DNA of 64,000 bases, from assembly GCF_001747895.1 (NCBI RefSeq), contig NZ_LNNB01000009.1:496001-560000 (forward strand), written 5' to 3'. Under the pieces are notes generated by a model that searched no databases, had not been told where the DNA came from, and saw only the letters and a program-made list of their open reading frames with translations. The number at the start of each line of letters is the position of its first letter. Within the stretch, counting starts at the first letter, position 1. Positions 40,126-50,356 of the stretch are shown here, in pieces. The DNA is from Staphylococcus equorum (lineage in GTDB: Bacteria > Bacillota > Bacilli > Staphylococcales > Staphylococcaceae). The translations under genes were made by a program, and so were the position numbers.

Positions 40126-40370
40126 AGTTGAGGCTGGGACATAAATACATGTCTCAGCCTCAACTATTATATGGACAGTGGCTGACTGAAGTGAAAATGC
40201 GCTTATACCAATCTCTTGCACTCCATTTTGTCAGCTGCGCCGGGCTAGGCTCATACGATGAAATCTTATTAGAAAAATTAGATTTCGTCGTCCCACTTTT
40301 TTTAATGTTTGAGACTTCAAATATCTTTCACTATTTAAAAGCCGTATAATATCACTTTGTTCGAGAAATG
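40126..40370. repeat. Structured interspersed intergenic repeat
   Basis: A near-perfect 17-bp hairpin (AGTTGAGGCTGGGACAT, 40126-40142, with 40149-40165, one wobble) is followed by a segment with CTGAC (40183) paired to GTCAG (near 40229), and ACGATGAAATCT (about 40255) paired to AGATTTCGTCGT (about 40282). It has no convincing reading frame. From memory, similar GGGACATAAAT hairpins with a GCGCTTATACC follow-up recur between genes of saprophyticus/xylosus-type staphylococci; not verified here. Confidence 0.6.
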
Positions 40371-40402
40371 TCATAAACACAATTAATGATACGAATCATA
40401 AA

Positions 40403-40439
40403 AAAACTGCCAACAAGTCTTATGACTTTGTTGGCAGTC
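40403..40439. terminator. Bidirectional terminator before rny
   Basis: AAAACTGCCAACAAGTC (40403-40419) pairs with GACTTTGTTGGCAGTC (40424-40439). It ends rny leftward and the orphan/repeat unit rightward. Confidence 0.8.
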
Positions 40440-40466
40440 TATCGTTAGTCATTGAATGGCTAACAT

Positions 40467-42026
40467 TTATTTTGCGTATTCAATTGCTCTAGTCTCACGA
40501 ACAACTGTCACTTTTATATGACCAGGATATTGAAGTTCGTCTTCAATTTGGCTTTTTATATCTCTTGCTAAGCGATGTGATTTTAAGTCGTCGATAGTAT
40601 CTGGTGATACAATAACTCGAATTTCTCTACCTGCTTGAATTGCAAACGCTTTTTCGACACCATCATAATTTTCAGAAAGTGTTTCTAATCTTTCCAATCT
40701 TCTAATATAATTTTCTAATGTCTCTTTACGAGCACCTGGTCTCGCAGCTGATAATGCATCTGCTGCTGCTACCAATATAGAAATAATAGAAGTTGGTTCA
40801 ACGTCACCATGGTGGGAATGAATTGCATTAATAACTGTTTCATTTTCAGCATATTTTTTCGCTAATTCTACACCTATTTCAACATGGCTACCTTCAACTT
40901 CATGATCGATTGCTTTACCAACATCATGAAGTAGACCAGCACGTTTAGCTAATGTAACATCTTCACCTAATTCAGCTGCTAACATACCACTTAAGTGTGC
41001 AACTTCGATAGAATGTTTCAATACATTTTGTCCATAGCTTGTACGATATTGTAAACGACCTAAGATTTTAACTAAATCTGGATGCATATTATGCACATTT
41101 ATTTCAAATGTAGCTTGTTCCCCTGCATCTCGAATAATATCGTCTACTTCTTTACGAGCTTTGTCTACCATATCTTCTATTCGTCCAGGATGGATACGTC
41201 CATCCGAAACAAGATTTACTAATGCAGTTCTTGCAATTTCACGTCTAATTGGGTCAAAACCAGAGAGGATAACCGCTTCTGGCGTATCATCTATAATTAA
41301 ATCAATACCCGTTAATGTTTCTAACGTACGGATATTTCTTCCTTCTCTACCAATGATTCGACCTTTCATTTCGTCGTTTGGTAAATTAACAACTGATACT
41401 GTAGATTCAGAAGTATGTTCTGCTGCTAATCTTTGAACCGTAGTTGCTAACAATTCTTTTGCATTTTTATCGACTGCTTCTTTTGCTTCTTTCTCTTTTT
41501 CCTTAACAAGTATTGCAATATCTTGTGACAATTCATCTTCAACTCTTTGAAGTTGCTCTTGTGCAGCTTCTTCTTGAGAGAGACCAGAGATGCGTTCTAA
41601 TTCTTGTTCATGCTTATTTATTAATGTTTGAACACTACTCTCTTTTGCATCTACTTGTTGTTGTCGTTCTTCAAGTTTAGACTCTTTTTGCTCTAAAATC
41701 TCATCTTTTTTATCTAATAGATCAGATTTTCGCTCTAAGTTTTCTTCTTTTTGAAGAAGTCGAGCTTCTTGCTTTTGAAGATCACCGCGTCTTTCACGAA
41801 GTTCGTTTTCACTTTGTTCTTTTAAGATTTGATTTTCTTCTTTAGCTTCTAGGAGCTTTTCCTTCTTAGTATTCTCTGCTTCCTTATTACCTTGTTCAAT
41901 AATATCTTCTGCAGTTTGTCTTGCTTGTAATTGCTTTTGATGCAATAGATTACGGGCTACAATGTACCCTACAACAACTCCGAGAATAATACCTAGCAAA
42001 ATGAGTAGGAGGCCTAATAAACTCAC
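40467..42026 (-). CDS. rny: Ribonuclease Y
   Basis: Membrane-bound endoribonuclease that starts bulk mRNA decay. One N-terminal helix (about 3-22), a long charged coiled coil (25-200), a KH domain ([14 protein letters not shown]) and the HD catalytic domain with HSIEVAHL and [13 protein letters not shown]. 519 residues. Works with RicA-type factors and PNPase/RNase J encoded in this window. The 325-bp gap upstream holds its promoter region and the recA terminator. Confidence 0.97.
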   Translation of the reverse strand: MSLLGLLLILLGIILGVVVGYIVARNLLHQKQLQARQTAEDIIEQGNKEAENTKKEKLLEAKEENQILKEQSENELRERRGDLQKQEARLLQKEENLERKSDLLDKKDEILEQKESKLEERQQQVDAKESSVQTLINKHEQELERISGLSQEEAAQEQLQRVEDELSQDIAILVKEKEKEAKEAVDKNAKELLATTVQRLAAEHTSESTVSVVNLPNDEMKGRIIGREGRNIRTLETLTGIDLIIDDTPEAVILSGFDPIRREIARTALVNLVSDGRIHPGRIEDMVDKARKEVDDIIRDAGEQATFEINVHNMHPDLVKILGRLQYRTSYGQNVLKHSIEVAHLSGMLAAELGEDVTLAKRAGLLHDVGKAIDHEVEGSHVEIGVELAKKYAENETVINAIHSHHGDVEPTSIISILVAAADALSAARPGARKETLENYIRRLERLETLSENYDGVEKAFAIQAGREIRVIVSPDTIDDLKSHRLARDIKSQIEDELQYPGHIKVTVVRETRAIEYAK

Positions 42027-42279
42027 ACAAACACCCCCTTTTTATCTAGGATTTTGCTCTGTATATCAATTTCAATATGATTATATGAAGTTATATAAGA
42101 ATCATACAATGTAATTGTACGGTTTTAAACTAAGAAGTGTCAAGGTTTCCTACACATTAATTCAATATTTGAGACCCCTCTTTTACACTATTTCTCCTAT
42201 AACTATTGTTGTCACTTATGTTATTAAGCTTATATAGCAAAATATTTGTCATATTATATTTTAAAATTCTTATATTTAT

Positions 42280-42317
42280 ATAAAAAAATAAGCGCATATT
42301 TTTATATATACACTTAT
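42280..42317 (-). terminator. Terminator of recA
   Basis: ATAAGCGCATAT (42288-42299) pairs with ATATACACTTAT (42306-42317), two wobbles; on the minus strand it is followed by seven T (42287-42281). Confidence 0.75.
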
Positions 42318-42351
42318 TTTATAGTAAATCTTTAAATTGTTTTAGATAACA

Positions 42352-43398
42352 CTATTCGTCTTCAAGAAGCGTAGTTTGTTTTTCATCTTCGTCTTCTTTA
42401 ACATCACCATCAATAATGCCTAGTGCTTCACGCAATCTACGATTAATATCTTCTTTAATTTCAGGATTTTCTTTCAGATATAATTTAACATTTTCTTTAC
42501 CTTGTCCCATACGATCTCCATTGTATGAATACCAAGCACCTGATTTATCTACAATTTCATTTTCAACACCTAAGTCAATAAGCTCTCCTTCTTTAGAGAT
42601 ACCTTTACCATACATCATATCCACTTCTGCAACTTTGAATGGTGGTGCTACTTTATTTTTAACAACTTTAATTTTCGTTCTATTACCAACAATATCTTGG
42701 CCTTGTTTTAATTGTTCAGCACGACGTACTTCTAAACGTACAGAACTATAGAATTTTAATGCACGTCCACCTGGTGTTACTTCAGGGTTACCGAACATCA
42801 CGCCTACTTTTTCGCGAATTTGGTTAATAAATACTGCTGTTGTTTTTGATTTGGAAATAGCGGCTGAAAGTTTACGCAATGCTTGTGACATTAAACGTGC
42901 TTGTAAACCAACATGTGTATCACCCATTTCACCTTCAATTTCAGCTTTTGGAGTTAAAGCAGCAACGGAGTCAATAACTACGATGTCAACAGCACCACTT
43001 CTTACGAATGCTTCAGTAATTTCCAATCCTTGTTCCCCATGGTCAGGTTGAGATAAATATAGATTTTGAATATCTACACCTAAAGCTTCTGCATAGACAG
43101 GATCTAACGCATGTTCAGCATCAATAAACGCCGCAACGCCACCATTTTTTTGTACTTCTGCAATAGCATGCAATGCTACTGTAGTCTTACCAGAACTTTC
43201 TGGTCCATATATTTCTATAATTCTTCCTTTAGGGTAGCCACCTACACCTAACGCATTATCCAAAGTAACTGAACCACTTGAAACGCTAGAAACTCTTTGG
43301 GCTTTATTGTCACCTAATTTCATAACTGCGCCTTTACCAAATGATTTTTCCATATTTTTAATTACTGTATCTAAAGCTTTTTGACGATCGTTATCCAA
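42352..43398 (-). CDS. recA: Recombinase RecA
   Basis: ATP-dependent strand-exchange protein and co-protease for LexA. Walker [10 protein letters not shown] (residues 65-73), Walker B VIDSVAAL, the L1/L2 loop region ([19 protein letters not shown]) and an acidic C-terminal tail. 348 residues. AGGAGG precedes the ATG. Preceded by a SigA promoter and a LexA box, so SOS-inducible. Confidence 0.98.
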   Translation of the reverse strand: MDNDRQKALDTVIKNMEKSFGKGAVMKLGDNKAQRVSSVSSGSVTLDNALGVGGYPKGRIIEIYGPESSGKTTVALHAIAEVQKNGGVAAFIDAEHALDPVYAEALGVDIQNLYLSQPDHGEQGLEITEAFVRSGAVDIVVIDSVAALTPKAEIEGEMGDTHVGLQARLMSQALRKLSAAISKSKTTAVFINQIREKVGVMFGNPEVTPGGRALKFYSSVRLEVRRAEQLKQGQDIVGNRTKIKVVKNKVAPPFKVAEVDMMYGKGISKEGELIDLGVENEIVDKSGAWYSYNGDRMGQGKENVKLYLKENPEIKEDINRRLREALGIIDGDVKEDEDEKQTTLLEDE

Positions 43399-43446
43399 TG
43401 CTGGACCTCCTAATTGAGATTAATCTCTGTAAAATATCTTAATCCT

Positions 43447-43475
43447 ACTATACCTTGATTTAAATAATTCTGCAA
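43447..43475 (-). promoter_or_regulatory. recA promoter
   Basis: Minus-strand TTGCAG (43475-43470), 17-bp spacer, TATAGT (43452-43447). Confidence 0.65.
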
Positions 43476-43483
43476 GCTTTTTG

Positions 43484-43497
43484 CGAATATTTGTTCG
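43484..43497. promoter_or_regulatory. LexA (SOS) box of recA
   Basis: CGAATATTTGTTCG matches the Gram-positive LexA consensus CGAACATATGTTCG at 12 of 14 positions, 8 bp upstream of the recA -35 box. Confidence 0.8.
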
Positions 43498-43571
43498 CTT
43501 ATATTGACGAAATTTACAACTAAAACAGAACACACGTGCTATATTTTTAAGTTTTTGCAGCCTTCAAATGC

Positions 43572-44714
43572 TTATTTAAACCAATTTAGTAATCGTATTA
43601 GTACATAATTTTGAGTTCTGCTTTTTATTGAATTTCTTCTTTGCGTCATTTTAAAGGACTGAATTTCAAGTCGTTCATTTTCTAAAATGCCTAAATAAAT
43701 TGCATCCTTATAATACATTATTGAAATACCTACTTCTGTTTGATACAAATCTTTAACGATATTGGCAGAGACAGAAAGTTGAGTTTCAATTGTATCATGT
43801 TCATCTATAAATTGCGTATGATGTGGTAACATCCCTTGAAGTAATTGTGAAGTATTAAAATTCTTCAGTCTAGAATATAATTCTCCATCTGTAACAGCAT
43901 CATATAGAGCAAATGATTGATGAATTTTATCCATCAGAGATTGTTCCAGTAGTATATCATCAGAACCATAATAATATTCACCAATACGTGATAAAATTTC
44001 TGATTTAATAGGAGCGATAAGTTGCTCGCATTCACGTTGCGTATCTCCATTTGCCGTTAATCTAATATTAACTTCATGCGTTCCTGCCAATGGCGCAATC
44101 GTAGGATTTGTCTGTGCATCTATTAAATCCATTAATACTGTTTCTACTTTAGATTCGCCGATGCCTGCAAAACGCAATAATTCTGAGAATATAGTGCTTT
44201 CACCATTGAAGAAGAATGGCAAAAGTTCGTTTTTAGCCATAGGTTGCATTTCTCTTGGTGGGCCTGGTAACAATACAATACGTCGTTCATCTTGATCTAC
44301 TACCATACCAGGCGCCATGCCGACTTTATTTTCTAATACATGTGAACCTTCTATAACTAACGCTTGTTGACGATTATTTGGAGTCATTTCAATATTCTGC
44401 TCTTCGAAGAATTGTTCAATGTAATTCAAAGCATGTTTATCAATGATTAATTCTCGACCTAATACCTTAGCAACCGTATGTTTCGTTAAGTCATCTTTAG
44501 TTGGGCCTAAGCCACCAGTTAGTATAACAGTATCATAATGATTAAATGATGCTTTTATCACTCTTTCTAAGCGTTCTGGATTATCACCAATTACTGTATG
44601 TTCTACCACACTGTGACCTACACCATTCAGCAATTTCGATAAATATTGTCCATTGGTATTAGCTATTTGTCCTAATAATAATTCTGAGCCTACTGCAATG
44701 ATAGATATTTTCAC
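43572..44714 (-). CDS. cinA: CinA-family protein with degenerate deamidase domain
   Basis: 380 residues. The N-terminal COG1058 domain is intact: AVGSELLLGQIANTNGQYLS, TGGLGPTKDDLTK and LPGPPREMQPM, the part with nucleotide-pyrophosphatase activity. In the C-terminal part the usual nicotinamide-nucleotide amidase signature (TAESCTGG with its catalytic serine) is not recognisable, so deamidase activity is probably lost. It is upstream of recA on the same strand, the Gram-positive competence arrangement. Confidence 0.9.
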   Translation of the reverse strand: MKISIIAVGSELLLGQIANTNGQYLSKLLNGVGHSVVEHTVIGDNPERLERVIKASFNHYDTVILTGGLGPTKDDLTKHTVAKVLGRELIIDKHALNYIEQFFEEQNIEMTPNNRQQALVIEGSHVLENKVGMAPGMVVDQDERRIVLLPGPPREMQPMAKNELLPFFFNGESTIFSELLRFAGIGESKVETVLMDLIDAQTNPTIAPLAGTHEVNIRLTANGDTQRECEQLIAPIKSEILSRIGEYYYGSDDILLEQSLMDKIHQSFALYDAVTDGELYSRLKNFNTSQLLQGMLPHHTQFIDEHDTIETQLSVSANIVKDLYQTEVGISIMYYKDAIYLGILENERLEIQSFKMTQRRNSIKSRTQNYVLIRLLNWFK

Positions 44715-44915
44715 AACTTCTCCTCCTCAACACCAAGTTACATGATTTACTTTAGTTTATAGTTTTTATGCACTTAAAAGCGAGCGCAAAATTATTCGAT
44801 AAACTTAATTATAAATCTTAATTCCTTAAAAAACTAAAGATTAGATTTATATATATTTTAAAAAGCTTAGTAAATCTTAATAAATCAATTATTATACTAT
44901 TTTATCAAATAAAAT

Positions 44916-44951
44916 AAAAACAGCCCAAATTTTATCACTTTGGACTGTTTT
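44916..44951 (-). terminator. Terminator of pgsA unit
   Basis: AAAACAGCCCAAA (44917-44929) pairs with TTTGGACTGTTTT (44939-44951), one mismatch, in the 297-bp gap before cinA; the rest of the gap is AT-rich promoter DNA. Confidence 0.75.
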
Positions 44952-45011
44952 GCTATATTAAAGTACTTAATTTTATTGGTAAGTGTGGGACATGTATTGG
45001 AACTGCCCCCA

Positions 45012-45590
45012 TTATTTCGCTTTAAATACATCTCTACCTTTATAGAAGTATTCAATTCCAGATAATATTGTGAAGAATACACCGATGTATAACAGAACTT
45101 GTCCTAATTCAAAACCAATCCAAGTTGCTAAAGGATCGCCTAGGAGAATCCAAACAATTGCGACCATCGTAACAGCAGTTTTAATCTTACCTAATTGACC
45201 TGCAGCACTTACAAAACCTTGCTCAATTTGTAATAGACGTAATCCTGTTACAGCGAACTCACGTGCAATGATAATAATCGCAACGATTGAATTTGTTAAA
45301 TCAATTTGTACAAGTGCGATTAAAGCGCTTGAAACGAGTAATTTGTCAGCTAATGGGTCTAAGAATTTCCCCATATTAGTTACAAGCTCCCATTTTCTTG
45401 CTAAATAGCCATCAACAAAATCACTTAACGACGCGATAATAAAAATAATACCACTAATTAATAATTCAATTCTAATTTCATTGCCACCGATAAATGAAAT
45501 GTTACCAAATCCAAAATCTATCAGTGCAAATAGAAGAAATATTGGAATTAGTATAACTCTAAAAACAGTTATCCAATTCGGTATATTCAT
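45012..45590 (-). CDS. pgsA: Phosphatidylglycerophosphate synthase
   Basis: Membrane enzyme joining CDP-diacylglycerol and glycerol-3-phosphate, the first step to phosphatidylglycerol, the main staphylococcal lipid. The CDP-alcohol phosphotransferase motif D60-G61-x2-A64-R65-x8-G74-x3-D78-x3-D82 is complete. 192 residues, about five helices. Changes in this gene are well known to accompany daptomycin tolerance in staphylococci. Confidence 0.97.
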   Translation of the reverse strand: MNIPNWITVFRVILIPIFLLFALIDFGFGNISFIGGNEIRIELLISGIIFIIASLSDFVDGYLARKWELVTNMGKFLDPLADKLLVSSALIALVQIDLTNSIVAIIIIAREFAVTGLRLLQIEQGFVSAAGQLGKIKTAVTMVAIVWILLGDPLATWIGFELGQVLLYIGVFFTILSGIEYFYKGRDVFKAK

Positions 45591-45644
45591 AAGAAGTCCT
45601 CTTTTCTTTTTTATAACTTAATCGTTGCTTTATACTTTAACAGA

Positions 45645-46037
45645 TTATAATACTAAAACAGCTAAAATCCATAATAGTGCTGAGATGATAACAACAACAC
45701 TAACTATAACAGCTACTTGCAACGGTTCTTTATTCTTACTGCGATATGTTGGCTTATTTTCTTTAGAAAAAGCTTCAATCGTCTCTTGCATGCTTTCATC
45801 ATTATTTGGGATTTCGTCTCTATGTGCTTTGATTAACTGTGCAGAATCAATATTAACAGCTTTTGCATACTTTTTAATAAAACCTTCTGCATAATCAACT
45901 TTATTCAAAGATTCAAAATCGTTATTTTCTATCAAAGTCAAAGTTTGACGTTTTATCTGTGTGCGTGTTTCTAATTCATTTAAAGTCATACCTAAGCGTT
46001 CTCGGCGTCCCTTTAAAGTTTGACCAACTGTGTTCAC
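45645..46037 (-). CDS. RodZ/YmfM-like HTH membrane protein
   Basis: 130 residues: an N-terminal RodZ-type helix-turn-helix (about 4-72, LKGRRERLGMTLNELETRTQI), a charged linker and one C-terminal hydrophobic helix (about 107-128). The extracellular domain of true RodZ is lacking. Its HTH binds MreB in rods; in cocci without MreB the role is unclear. In the ymf cluster, between pgsA and the DUF3388 gene. Confidence 0.9.
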   Translation of the reverse strand: MNTVGQTLKGRRERLGMTLNELETRTQIKRQTLTLIENNDFESLNKVDYAEGFIKKYAKAVNIDSAQLIKAHRDEIPNNDESMQETIEAFSKENKPTYRSKNKEPLQVAVIVSVVVIISALLWILAVLVL

Positions 46038-46070
46038 GATGTCAGTCCTCCTTGATAACTATTCATTTTT

Positions 46071-46901
46071 TTATTCAAAGAAACCAAATCCGCCACCAAA
46101 TTCATCGTTACCAAAATCTAAGTTGTTTTTACTTTTAACAGTTTGTTTCTTCATTTCTTCATAATGAATTTCTTGATTTTTATTTTCTCTTAATTCAATA
46201 ATATAATCGAAATCGCTCATCTCATAATCACTTGTTTCAACAAACAAGTCAGGATGCTCTACCACCTTGATTGAAGGCAAACTCATCACTTCTTTTACTA
46301 ATTCTTGGTGTTTTACATTAGATTCTCTTGCTGTTACAGCACCATCAATAATATAAACATGATTAGGATCGTACTCGCCTTTGATTAATGAGCTACGCAC
46401 AGTTTGTTTGATTAATGTAGAACTGATGAACAACCAACGTTTATGCGCACAGACACTGCCAGCAACAATAGATTCTGTCTTTCCAACTCTAGGCATACCT
46501 CTAATGCCTATTAATTTATGACCTTCTTCTTTAAATAATTCTGCCATAAAATCAACGAGTAAACCTAAGTCTTCTCTTTCAAAACGAAATGTCTTTTTAT
46601 CGTCAGCATCTTGCTCTATGTACCTGCCATGTCTTACTGCCAATCTATCACGAAGTTCAGGTTTACGTAATTTAGTAATAGAAATATCGTCAATTTCAGT
46701 AACAATATTTTCAAATCTACTCACTTTTTCTAAGTTATCAGACTTAATGAGTAAACCTCTACGACCTTCATCAACGCCATTAATCGTTACAATATTGATA
46801 CCCATCATACCTAACAAACTAGATACATCGCCTAATAAACCTGATCTATTCAACGTTATCTCATATTCTAAATACCATTCTTTTTTAGTAGCTACTGTCA
46901 T
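46071..46901 (-). CDS. ymfK: YmfK-type DUF3388 protein with N-terminal ACT-like domain
   Basis: 276 residues. Residues 1-80 (EWYLEYEITLNRSGLLGDVSSLLGMMGINIVTING) look like an ACT regulatory domain; after about 120 there is a P-loop-like GMPRVGKTES and an ATPase-like body. Function unknown. The ATG at 46901 has AAGGGGTG eight bases upstream; a longer reading to 46979 has no ribosome-binding site and crosses promoter DNA. Part of the conserved ymf cluster. Confidence 0.85.
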   Translation of the reverse strand: MTVATKKEWYLEYEITLNRSGLLGDVSSLLGMMGINIVTINGVDEGRRGLLIKSDNLEKVSRFENIVTEIDDISITKLRKPELRDRLAVRHGRYIEQDADDKKTFRFEREDLGLLVDFMAELFKEEGHKLIGIRGMPRVGKTESIVAGSVCAHKRWLFISSTLIKQTVRSSLIKGEYDPNHVYIIDGAVTARESNVKHQELVKEVMSLPSIKVVEHPDLFVETSDYEMSDFDYIIELRENKNQEIHYEEMKKQTVKSKNNLDFGNDEFGGGFGFFE

Positions 46902-47064
46902 GAAATAAACACCCCTTAGTTTAAAAACAACGGTTATTTTATAATAGACTGGTGCTGAAGAAACATCTATTAATATCACTTTTTTAAATCATGTGATTTA
47001 TTGTACTGTTATTATATCATTGAATGTTTCATAGTTGGCTTATTTTTTTACACAATATTAAAAT

Positions 47065-47769
47065 TTATAAATACCATGCGCCATTCACTTTTTGTACTGT
47101 TCCCGTGATACTCTTTGCTAATGGATGGCATAAATAACTACACGTATGTGCAACTTCTTCAGGTGTAATCAATCTTTGTTGTGGTAAATCGCTTGTTATG
47201 TCACTAAGTTCGTCTGCTGTCCAGACTTGAGTCATGTTGCCACTTACCAAACCAGGTGCAATAGCATTAACCGTAACATTTGTCATAGCTAACTCTTGGC
47301 TAAGCGCTTTAACAAAACTAATTTGCGCACCTTTCATAGCTGAATAAACAGTTTCCATGCTTGCGCCAGTTTCGCCCCAAATAGATGAGATAACGATGAT
47401 TCTACCATTTGTACTTTGTCTTAATTGATCTGCAAAATATCGACTTGTTCGTATAAATTGACGCACATGTATTTGATAACTCGAATCGATCATTTCGTCT
47501 GTCATATCCTGTAATTGTCCATATAAAGCTGAACCACTAGTATAAATTAAACAATCTAAATTCTTTATAAAGCCAAAAGCTTTGTCCAATTCATTACACT
47601 GAGTTAAATCACATTTTACAAATTGTACTGACTTTTGTTCATAGCGCTTAGTTAGAGTTTCTATGTTTGATTTATTATAGTGTACGATGACTTCATACCC
47701 ATCCGTTAATAAACGATCGACAATTGCAGAACCTATTGTACCAGATCCGCCCATGACCAAAGCTTTCAT
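47065..47769 (-). CDS. ymfI: Elongation factor P 5-aminopentanone reductase (SDR)
   Basis: 234 residues, short-chain dehydrogenase: MGGSGTIGSAIVDRLL cofactor loop, ISSIWGET serine, and the YSAMK tyrosine-lysine pair. YmfI reduces the 5-aminopentanone on lysine 32 of EF-P to 5-aminopentanol, the modification that helps polyproline translation. It is one base from the next gene of the set. Confidence 0.9.
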   Translation of the reverse strand: MKALVMGGSGTIGSAIVDRLLTDGYEVIVHYNKSNIETLTKRYEQKSVQFVKCDLTQCNELDKAFGFIKNLDCLIYTSGSALYGQLQDMTDEMIDSSYQIHVRQFIRTSRYFADQLRQSTNGRIIVISSIWGETGASMETVYSAMKGAQISFVKALSQELAMTNVTVNAIAPGLVSGNMTQVWTADELSDITSDLPQQRLITPEEVAHTCSYLCHPLAKSITGTVQKVNGAWYL

Positions 47770-47770
47770 T

Positions 47771-49057
47771 TTATTTCATCTCCAAACGACTATCTACAAC
47801 TTGTGTTAGATTTAAACATGTATTTGCTGTTTCGTTCACGCTATCTAAAGTGATACTCTCAACAATGTCTAATAAGTCGAATAAGCTTACGCCTTCAAAA
47901 TAAAGTTTTGTGTATTGATTAGCAATATACTCTGGTGAGTTTAAACCTGAGATAAATTCTCCGATAAATTGTTTTTTCAATAAATTAAAGGCCTCTGCAT
48001 CACTTAGTTTTCCTTGTGTGTTTTCTAATTCCTCTAATAATAGTGCTTTCAATTTATCAGGATATTGCGTGGCACTCGTGATAACTGAAAAGCTATAGGT
48101 TGGTTCTAAAACAAATTGATAACCAAATGTTTCATCTATTAAATCTTGATTAAGCAACGTTTGATAAAAATCTGTCTCTTCACCAAACACCATTTCATAA
48201 AATAGTGTCATTTCTAAATCACGTTTAACATAGGCTTCGTTAGGTTCATTTTTTAAAGTTTCATTTTTAAAACCAAGCATTAATCTTGGTGATTGAAGTT
48301 TCATGGATTCTGAGACATTGGCCTCATTAACTTCGCTTTTTTCCGCTAAAGCATCTCTGACAATTTGTGGTTGATTCACTTTATCTCTTTTATTTTCGTG
48401 CTCAGCAATGACTTCATAAATGTGCTCTGCATCTACATCACCTACAACAAATAACACCATGTTCGATGGATGGTAGAATGTTTCATAGCATAGATATAAA
48501 TCATCTTTAGTTATTTCATAAATGCTTTCAACACTACCTGCAATATCTACACGAATTGGATGTGTTTCATACATAGCCTTTAGCGTATTGAACATTAATT
48601 TATAGCCTGGTTGTTCTTGATACATTTTAATTTCTTCTTCAATGATTCCTTTTTCTTTATCAACTGTCTCTTTAGTAAAATAAGGCGTTTCTACCATCGT
48701 TAATAAACGTTTGATATTGCGGTCTACATTATCAGTAGCACTGAATAGATAGCTTGTTCGATCAAAGCTCGTAAAGGCGTTAACTTGAGCGTTGTCTTCC
48801 GCAAAAGCAGTAAATAAGTCTTCTTCTTCATTTTCAAATAATTTATGTTCTAAAAAGTGTGCTACGCCATCAGGTACTGTGACATATGTATCGCTGCCAT
48901 GTGGTTTAAATTTATTATCTAATGAACCAAATTGTGTTGTGTATGTTACGAAGGTTTTTTGAAATCGTTTTTTCGGAATAACAAATAATTTGAGTCCATT
49001 ATTTAACTCAGCTTCATAAACTTTTTCGTCTATTTGTTTATAATATTTTTCATTCAT
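47771..49057 (-). CDS. yfmH: M16-family protein YfmH (EF-P modification cluster)
   Basis: 428 residues. The inverted zinc motif H67-F-L-E70-H71 is complete with the distal glutamate region following, so this is the catalytic-type M16 partner. In B. subtilis the ymf genes influence EF-P aminopentanol modification; the peptidase substrate is unknown. Its start overlaps the yfmF stop by one base. Confidence 0.88.
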   Translation of the reverse strand: MNEKYYKQIDEKVYEAELNNGLKLFVIPKKRFQKTFVTYTTQFGSLDNKFKPHGSDTYVTVPDGVAHFLEHKLFENEEEDLFTAFAEDNAQVNAFTSFDRTSYLFSATDNVDRNIKRLLTMVETPYFTKETVDKEKGIIEEEIKMYQEQPGYKLMFNTLKAMYETHPIRVDIAGSVESIYEITKDDLYLCYETFYHPSNMVLFVVGDVDAEHIYEVIAEHENKRDKVNQPQIVRDALAEKSEVNEANVSESMKLQSPRLMLGFKNETLKNEPNEAYVKRDLEMTLFYEMVFGEETDFYQTLLNQDLIDETFGYQFVLEPTYSFSVITSATQYPDKLKALLLEELENTQGKLSDAEAFNLLKKQFIGEFISGLNSPEYIANQYTKLYFEGVSLFDLLDIVESITLDSVNETANTCLNLTQVVDSRLEMK

Positions 49058-50346
49058 CAGTCATTACCTCCTTTCGTCAAAATGTAAATCGTATCTAATA
49101 TTGTTTCTTGTGCTAATTGCTGAATCTCTGCTCTAGATACATTTTGTATACCTTCAATAAAACTTGTTTCTGACATGTCTTCATCAAGTAAAATATTGTT
49201 ATTTAATATTTCAATAATACTTTTTGGTCTATCATGAGATTCTTGACGTTGTGAAATAATTACTTTTTTAGCTAGCTCTAATTTATCGTCATCAAACTCA
49301 CCTTGTTGGAATTTTTCAAATTCAGCTATTATTGTATCTTTAGCTATTTCATATTTGTCAGCTGAAACACCACTAAGTACAAACATAAAACCATTTTTAG
49401 CATCCATTTGAGAGTGTATTGAATACGCTAAGCTCTGTTTCTCACGTACTTCATTAAATAATACGGACGATGGATCACCGCCAAACATGACATTTAACAC
49501 GACCATAGCAAAGTATTGTGGATCGCCATATCGTGCTGGGAATTTATATCCCATATTTAATTTAGCTTGATCCACTACATCTGTTTCAATAATTTCTTGT
49601 GGTAAAGTATGTGATGTCGGTGTTGGTACTGCATGTGATAATTCAAATTGAAAAGGTTTAAGATCAAAATATGATTGAATTTGTGATTTCACTGCTTGCT
49701 CATCTACGTTGCCTACTACATAAACCGCGCAGTAGTCATCTTTTAGCATAGATTGATATGTATGATATAAATTTTTTGGTGTTATGCCTGATATGTATTC
49801 TACTTGCCCTGACGCTATATGGCGATAAGGTTGGTCTCCAAACATATTTTTCAGTAAGTTTAAAAATGCAATTTGTGATTTATTATCAACTATTGCATCT
49901 AATTTTTTTGTTAATAACGATTTTTCTTGTGCAACAAAAGTTTCATCAAATTCACCATCTGTAATTAACGGGTTCCAAATCATTTCTTTTAACAGATTCA
50001 AACCTTTTTCAAATAATGGTGTCTGGTCTTTTAAATAACGTTCATTTACGATTTCTAAAGATATTGTAATTACATGCTTGTCTTTAAATTTTGAAATAAA
50101 ACTGTTGACGTATGCACCATATAATTGTGATAAGTGTTGGTTAAATGCTTTATCCGTCGGCCATTGTTTTGTCGCACGAACGAGTACTTTGCTCAATAGC
50201 GAACGTGCTGTCATAGTTTCGCTATCTAATGGCGCCATAAATTTCAATGTGATTGTGGTTGTTTTAAATTTTGTTGTTGGCATTACTTTTATATGCAAGT
50301 CGTTTTGCTGTTTATCTATCTTCAAATTGTCATGCCCCGCTTTCAT
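49057..50346 (-). CDS. yfmF: M16-family protein YfmF, zinc site absent
   Basis: 429 residues with the two-lobed M16 pattern, but the HxxEH motif is missing (MAPLDSETMTARSLLSKVLV in that place), so it is the regulatory, non-catalytic partner of YfmH. The pair probably forms a heterodimer like mitochondrial processing peptidase. Confidence 0.88.
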   Translation of the reverse strand: MKAGHDNLKIDKQQNDLHIKVMPTTKFKTTTITLKFMAPLDSETMTARSLLSKVLVRATKQWPTDKAFNQHLSQLYGAYVNSFISKFKDKHVITISLEIVNERYLKDQTPLFEKGLNLLKEMIWNPLITDGEFDETFVAQEKSLLTKKLDAIVDNKSQIAFLNLLKNMFGDQPYRHIASGQVEYISGITPKNLYHTYQSMLKDDYCAVYVVGNVDEQAVKSQIQSYFDLKPFQFELSHAVPTPTSHTLPQEIIETDVVDQAKLNMGYKFPARYGDPQYFAMVVLNVMFGGDPSSVLFNEVREKQSLAYSIHSQMDAKNGFMFVLSGVSADKYEIAKDTIIAEFEKFQQGEFDDDKLELAKKVIISQRQESHDRPKSIIEILNNNILLDEDMSETSFIEGIQNVSRAEIQQLAQETILDTIYILTKGGND

Positions 50347-50356
50347 AATTTTGTTT

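Noticed and set aside
40089..40349. 86-codon plus-strand frame after the sigma-B gene
   Set aside because: It runs through the hairpins of the structured repeat, has no ribosome-binding site, and its translation looks random.
44897..45082. 61-codon minus-strand frame beside pgsA
   Set aside because: Overlaps the pgsA 3' end in another frame and runs through its terminator.
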